A stretch of DNA of 9,781 nt from positions 1 to 9,781 of the forward strand of contig JAISFJ010000064.1 of NCBI GenBank assembly GCA_031263665.1. Direction: 5' to 3'. The position numbers were made by a program, and so were the translations under genes. Origin of the DNA: Coriobacteriales bacterium (GTDB lineage: Bacteria; Actinomycetota; Coriobacteriia; Coriobacteriales; UBA8131). The notes under the pieces were generated by a model that was not told where the DNA came from, searched no databases, and worked only from the letters and a program-made list of their open reading frames with translations. Positions 7,746 through 9,781 of the stretch are shown here, piece by piece (position 1 is the stretch's first letter; the number at the start of each line of letters is the position of its first letter).

Positions 7746-7763
7746 CGCGAAAACACGCTCCCA

Positions 7764-7772
7764 ATTATACCA
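7764..7772 (-). promoter_or_regulatory. Extended -10 promoter for the fha/pst/rodA-pbp/pkn operon
   Basis: On the minus strand TGGTATAAT occupies 7772-7764: a perfect TATAAT with the TGN extension. No good -35 is seen at 17-19 bp, as is common for extended -10 promoters. Transcription would start near 7757, giving a leader of about 65 nt before the kinase ATG. No other convincing promoter was seen for the operon genes down to the RodA-PBP fusion. Confidence 0.6.
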
Positions 7773-7876
7773 CCCCCACAAACTAACCGCGCAACACCAT
7801 TCTAACCATGCCGCTACAAAGCGATATTGTTACTACCAGCCAGCAACGCTAGACGAGCTGATAGAGAATAACAAGC

Positions 7877-7956
7877 TTCCCATTTCGTGATTCTGGGCAC
7901 TTTTGAAGATTCCCATTTCGTGAGTATTAACGCTTTTCAAACTTTCCATTTTGTGA
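7877..7956 (+). repeat. Three direct repeats at an exact 33-bp period upstream of the ATPase gene
   Basis: A 14-bp core, TTCCCATTTCGTGA, occurs at 7877-7890 and again, identical, at 7910-7923. A 12/14 match, TTTCCATTTTGTGA, lies at 7943-7956. Start-to-start spacing is 33 bp both times, about three helical turns, so all copies face nearly the same side of DNA. The 19-bp spacers are also partly alike (CTTTTgAA / CTTTTcAA before copies 2 and 3). The core is not palindromic, so these look like iteron-type or oriented protein-binding sites rather than a classical dyad operator. Confidence 0.85.
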
Positions 7957-7962
7957 TATACC
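7934..7962 (+). promoter_or_regulatory. Candidate sigma-70 promoter of the ATPase gene, overlapping repeat 3
   Basis: TTTTCA (7934-7939) and TATACC (7957-7962) are separated by 17 bp; each matches the consensus at 4 of 6 positions. The third 14-bp repeat lies within the spacer, so a protein bound there would block or alter RNA polymerase. Repeat 2 is flanked in a similar way by TTTTGA and TATTAA, a weaker second candidate. Confidence 0.3.
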
Positions 7963-7969
7963 AGAGGAA

Positions 7970-8007
7970 ATGAAACGCGAATGAGAGGCTGCAAGTATCG
8001 TGTTTGA
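7970..8007 (+). other. Two overlapping mini-ORFs leading into the ATPase start
   Basis: ATG 7970 opens a 4-codon frame (MKRE, stop 7982-7984). Its stop overlaps ATG 7981 as ATGA, opening an 8-codon frame (MRGCKYRV) that stops at 8005-8007, past the GTG start of the ATPase at 8000. The ATPase itself has only a distant GAGAGG (7983-7988) as ribosome site, so coupling through these frames is possible. The AGAGG before ATG 7970 sits very close (2 nt), which weakens the case. Confidence 0.25.
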
Positions 8008-9358
8008 GCGCAAAGTATATAAAAAGCTCCTGGAGTGGAAAGAGGGAGGTGGCGAATCGGCCTTGCTCATTGAGGGCGCGCGCCGCACTGGAAAGAGCAC
8101 TCTGGCCGAGGCCTTTGCCAAAAACGAATACGCAACATACCTGTTTATAAACTTCGAGACCGCCGCACACGCGGTAAAGGACATCTTTGAGCACTACCGA
8201 AGCGACATTAAGGAGTTTTTTAAGTATCTTATCACATTCTATGGGGTTGAACTGAAGGTTCGCGACACGCTTATCGTGTTCGACGAAGTGCAGCGCTTCC
8301 CCATCGCCCGAAGTTTCATTAAACAACTGGTGGCAGACGGGAGATACGATTACCTGGAAACGGGTTCGCTCATATCGATAAGGAAAAGCACCGAGAATAT
8401 TATCATCCCCTCTGAGGAGGACAAGATAGAACTCGGGCCCCTTGACTTTGAGGAGTTCCTTTGGGCTTGCGATAATGCCCTTTTGGCCAGTGGGATCCGC
8501 GAATCGTTTGAGCGATTAGAGTCTCTTCCCGAGGGGATACACCGCAAAGCTGAGAGGCTTTGGCGTGAATACCTGCTTGTGGGCGGTATGCCTCAGGCTA
8601 TACAGGCGTATCTTGATACCAATGACTTCAAAAAGACCGATAGGATGAAGCGCCGCATCCTGAACCTCTATCGTGAGGATATTATGAAATTTGGCGGAGA
8701 CGATGCCTCGCGCGCCGCCGCAATTTTTGATGCCGTGCCGGGCCAGCTTGCCAAACACGAAAAGAAGTTTACCCTGTCCTCTGCAGACGAGAAAGCCCGC
8801 TATCGCGAATACGCAGGGGCCTTCTTCTGGCTTGGGGACGCGCGCATGATAAACCTCTGCCTCAATGTCACGGATCCGAGCGTAGGGCTTGACCTGACGG
8901 CAGAGGAGAATAACTTCAAATGCTATATGGGCGACACGGGCCTGCTGGCTACTCTCGCGTTTGGGGACAGAGACGAGACCCGCCACGAGGTCTACCGCAG
9001 CATCCTCTTTGACAAGCTGGGGGTAAACGAGGGCATGCTGGTGGAAAATGCCCTCGCTCAGCAGTTACGTGCCAATGGGTGTAAGCTGCGGTTTTATTCA
9101 GCACGGAACGACAAAAAGAAGGAAGCGACAATGGAGATAGACTTCCTTATCGTACGCGAATACGACAACGTCGGACTCAAACCTCGGATCAGTCCTGTGG
9201 AAGTCAAATCCACCAAGCACTACAAAACGATGTCGCTGGCTAAGTTCAAAGACAAATTCGGAAAGCGGGTAGGCACTCAGTACGTGCTACATCCAAGACC
9301 TCTCAAGGCAGAGAGCGACAGACTTTACCTGCCGCTCTATATGGCGTTCTGCCTGTAG
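8000..9358 (+). CDS. AAA/P-loop ATPase with C-terminal DUF4143 PD-(D/E)XK domain
   Basis: This 452-residue protein is of the widespread 'ATP-binding protein, DUF4143' family, whose cellular role is not established. Seen: N-terminal VYKKLLEWK, Walker A GARRTGKST (26-34), Walker B LIVFDEVQ with D95-E96, the TGSLIS strand (121-126, usually TGS-S), PLDFEEFLWA (147-156), and LLVGGMPQA (192-200). The C-terminal domain has a complete PD-(D/E)XK set: E349 or nearby in VENALAQQL, D381 in MEIDFLIV and E401-V-K403 in ISPVEVKSTKHYK. An ATP-dependent nuclease or DNA-acting switch is a reasonable inference. The start is GTG 8000: the frame is closed by TGA at 7982, and the family N-terminus begins just here. 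Length is normal, with no breaks. It is divergent from the kinase operon, appears less GC-rich, and lies beside a nuclease-family fragment, so it is probably accessory. Repeats upstream suggest self-contained control. Confidence 0.93.
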   Translation: MFERKVYKKLLEWKEGGGESALLIEGARRTGKSTLAEAFAKNEYATYLFINFETAAHAVKDIFEHYRSDIKEFFKYLITFYGVELKVRDTLIVFDEVQRFPIARSFIKQLVADGRYDYLETGSLISIRKSTENIIIPSEEDKIELGPLDFEEFLWACDNALLASGIRESFERLESLPEGIHRKAERLWREYLLVGGMPQAIQAYLDTNDFKKTDRMKRRILNLYREDIMKFGGDDASRAAAIFDAVPGQLAKHEKKFTLSSADEKARYREYAGAFFWLGDARMINLCLNVTDPSVGLDLTAEENNFKCYMGDTGLLATLAFGDRDETRHEVYRSILFDKLGVNEGMLVENALAQQLRANGCKLRFYSARNDKKKEATMEIDFLIVREYDNVGLKPRISPVEVKSTKHYKTMSLAKFKDKFGKRVGTQYVLHPRPLKAESDRLYLPLYMAFCL

Positions 9359-9463
9359 CGCCACAAGGCATGCAGGATACCACTGACTTCGGAATTATCT
9401 TGAACCAATTTCTTACTCGATCTACCCTACATTCAAAGCAAACTCCTGTGTGACACACGAGTT

Positions 9464-9489
9464 CGTCGCTGCGCTCGCTTGCAACGACG
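9464..9489. repeat. REP-like hairpin
   Basis: CGTCGCTGC (9464-9472) and GCAACGACG (9481-9489) form a 9-bp stem with one mismatch around an 8-nt loop. It has no T-run, so it is a poor intrinsic terminator. It resembles short intergenic palindromes that recur in genomes, but recurrence cannot be judged from one copy. Confidence 0.4.
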
Positions 9490-9506
9490 GTGAGGGCTAA
9501 GGCTTC

Positions 9507-9560
9507 ATGTTGAACGGATACTGAACTACTGATGAACCACTGATGAACCGGTGCTGAATC
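9507..9560 (+). repeat. Five degenerate 11-bp units with phased TGAA
   Basis: TGAA begins at 9511, 9522, 9533, 9544 and 9555, an exact 11-bp period. The two middle units, ACTGATGAACC at 9528-9538 and 9539-9549, are identical; the outer ones are degenerate. One unit per helical turn fits either a repeated protein-binding site or a slippage-prone tandem repeat. The array ends 69 bp before the downstream ATG. Confidence 0.75.
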
Positions 9561-9629
9561 TGAGAGTCCGCCCTGTTGGGAGAACCGGCCTTACTCTGAA
9601 AAACTTGAAGAAAGGAAGAAGAAAAAGAG

Positions 9630-9781
9630 ATGTATCGGCGCACACTTTGTGAAGTTCCCACCCCTGAGTTCATCGTTATCTATAACGGGAAAGAACCTTA
9701 TCCTGATAAGAAGGTGTTGCACCTCTCTGACGCTTTTATCGGTAAGTGTGATGCCCCCGCACTTGAACTTACGGTTACCGT
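9630..9781 (+). CDS. Rpn / PDDEXK_2-family nuclease-transposase, apparently lacking its N-terminal half (runs off right edge)
   Basis: The visible 50 residues contain CEVPTPEFIVIYNGKEPY followed by LHLSDAF and ALELTV, matching the central block (PTPEFxVxYNG ... LSDAF ... LxLTV) of Rpn family recombination-promoting nuclease/putative transposase proteins (PDDEXK_2). In that family this block normally follows roughly 100 or more residues that carry the nuclease core. Here an in-frame TGA at 9606-9608 closes the frame just upstream and leaves ATG 9630 as the first start, so the nuclease core is missing. Either this is a 5'-truncated remnant, or a stand-alone C-terminal protein like those made from internal starts in rpn genes. 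Ribosome-site evidence is weak: AAGGAAG lies about 12 nt upstream in a purine-rich run. The right end is beyond the window. Confidence 0.65.
   Translation, partial: MYRRTLCEVPTPEFIVIYNGKEPYPDKKVLHLSDAFIGKCDAPALELTVT

Larger units (their letters stand above)
7693..7999. other. Divergent intergenic region
   Basis: This 307-bp region lies between the minus-strand kinase operon and the plus-strand ATPase gene. The left part (7693-7772) holds the operon leader and its extended -10 promoter. The right part (7877-7999) holds the 33-bp-period repeats, the probable ATPase promoter and two tiny overlapping reading frames. In the middle (about 7775-7870) I see no gene, RNA or clear signal. Confidence 0.7.
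9359..9629. other. Intergenic spacer between the ATPase and the Rpn-like fragment
   Basis: I see no gene here. It contains a short perfect palindrome GTGTG-A-CACAC (9448-9458), a hairpin (9464-9489), a run of TGAA tetranucleotides at 11-bp spacing (9511-9558), and a purine-rich stretch just before 9630. No convincing terminator (GC stem plus T-run) follows the ATPase stop. No remnant of the missing N-terminal half of the downstream protein was recognised. Confidence 0.6.

Noticed and set aside
7877..7956. CRISPR-like array
   Set aside because: The repeats are only 14 bp, the 19-bp spacers are similar to each other rather than unique, there are only three units and no cas genes are seen.
9448..9489. 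Intrinsic terminator for the ATPase gene
   Set aside because: The palindrome and hairpin are present but neither is followed by a T-run, and they lie about 90-130 bp past the stop codon.
7877..9629. Insertion sequence ends or attachment sites around the ATPase
   Set aside because: I looked for terminal inverted repeats or target duplications flanking the gene and found none I can support; mobility remains only a possibility.
9645..9660. TTTGTGAAGTTCCCA-like sequence resembling the 33-bp repeat flank (TTTTGAAGATTCCCA)
   Set aside because: It lies inside the coding sequence for LCEVPT of the Rpn-like frame, is gapped relative to the repeat and shows no periodicity; probably chance.

Overview
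The window looks chromosomal and most likely comes from a member of the Actinomycetota, probably class Coriobacteriia (inference). The left 7.7 kb is the conserved actinobacterial cell-wall/Ser-Thr-kinase cluster (fhaA - fhaB - pstP - rodA - pbpA - pknB order). Here rodA and pbpA are joined in one reading frame, and a polytopic membrane kinase heads the operon. The DNA is moderately GC-rich, with GTG starts and SD-type ribosome sites.

Minus-strand operon (7692 down to 1). It reads: membrane Ser/Thr kinase (7692-5710), FhaA-like DUF3662+FHA protein (5708-4680), FhaB-like TM+FHA protein (4656-4243), PstP-like PP2C phosphatase (4246-3164), RodA/FtsW-PBP fusion (3167-393), and the N-terminus of a PknB-like kinase (301 to beyond the left edge). 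The genes are separated by 1 to 23 bases or overlap by ATGA. The only real gap (302-392) precedes pknB and holds a possible 23-codon leader ORF and a hairpin that includes the pknB Shine-Dalgarno. One extended -10 promoter (7772-7764) could drive the operon. The likely logic is that kinases phosphorylate Thr residues, FHA proteins read them, PP2C erases them, and the SEDS-PBP enzyme that polymerises and crosslinks peptidoglycan is the output or co-regulated client.

Divergent intergenic region (7693-7999). The operon promoter and leader lie on the left. On the right are three copies of a 14-bp motif at an exact 33-bp period, placed just upstream of, and partly inside, the probable promoter of the next gene.

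Plus-strand accessory region (7877-9781). It contains an AAA/P-loop ATPase with a C-terminal DUF4143 PD-(D/E)XK domain (8000-9358) whose Walker and nuclease residues are all present. A 271-bp spacer follows with a palindrome, a hairpin and five TGAA tetranucleotides spaced exactly 11 bp apart. Last is the start of a reading frame matching the central part of Rpn/PDDEXK_2 nuclease-'transposase' proteins but lacking their usual N-terminal nuclease half. This part looks less GC-rich than the operon and is probably accessory. The ATPase plus its 33-bp-period repeats is the best candidate here for an undescribed self-contained system.
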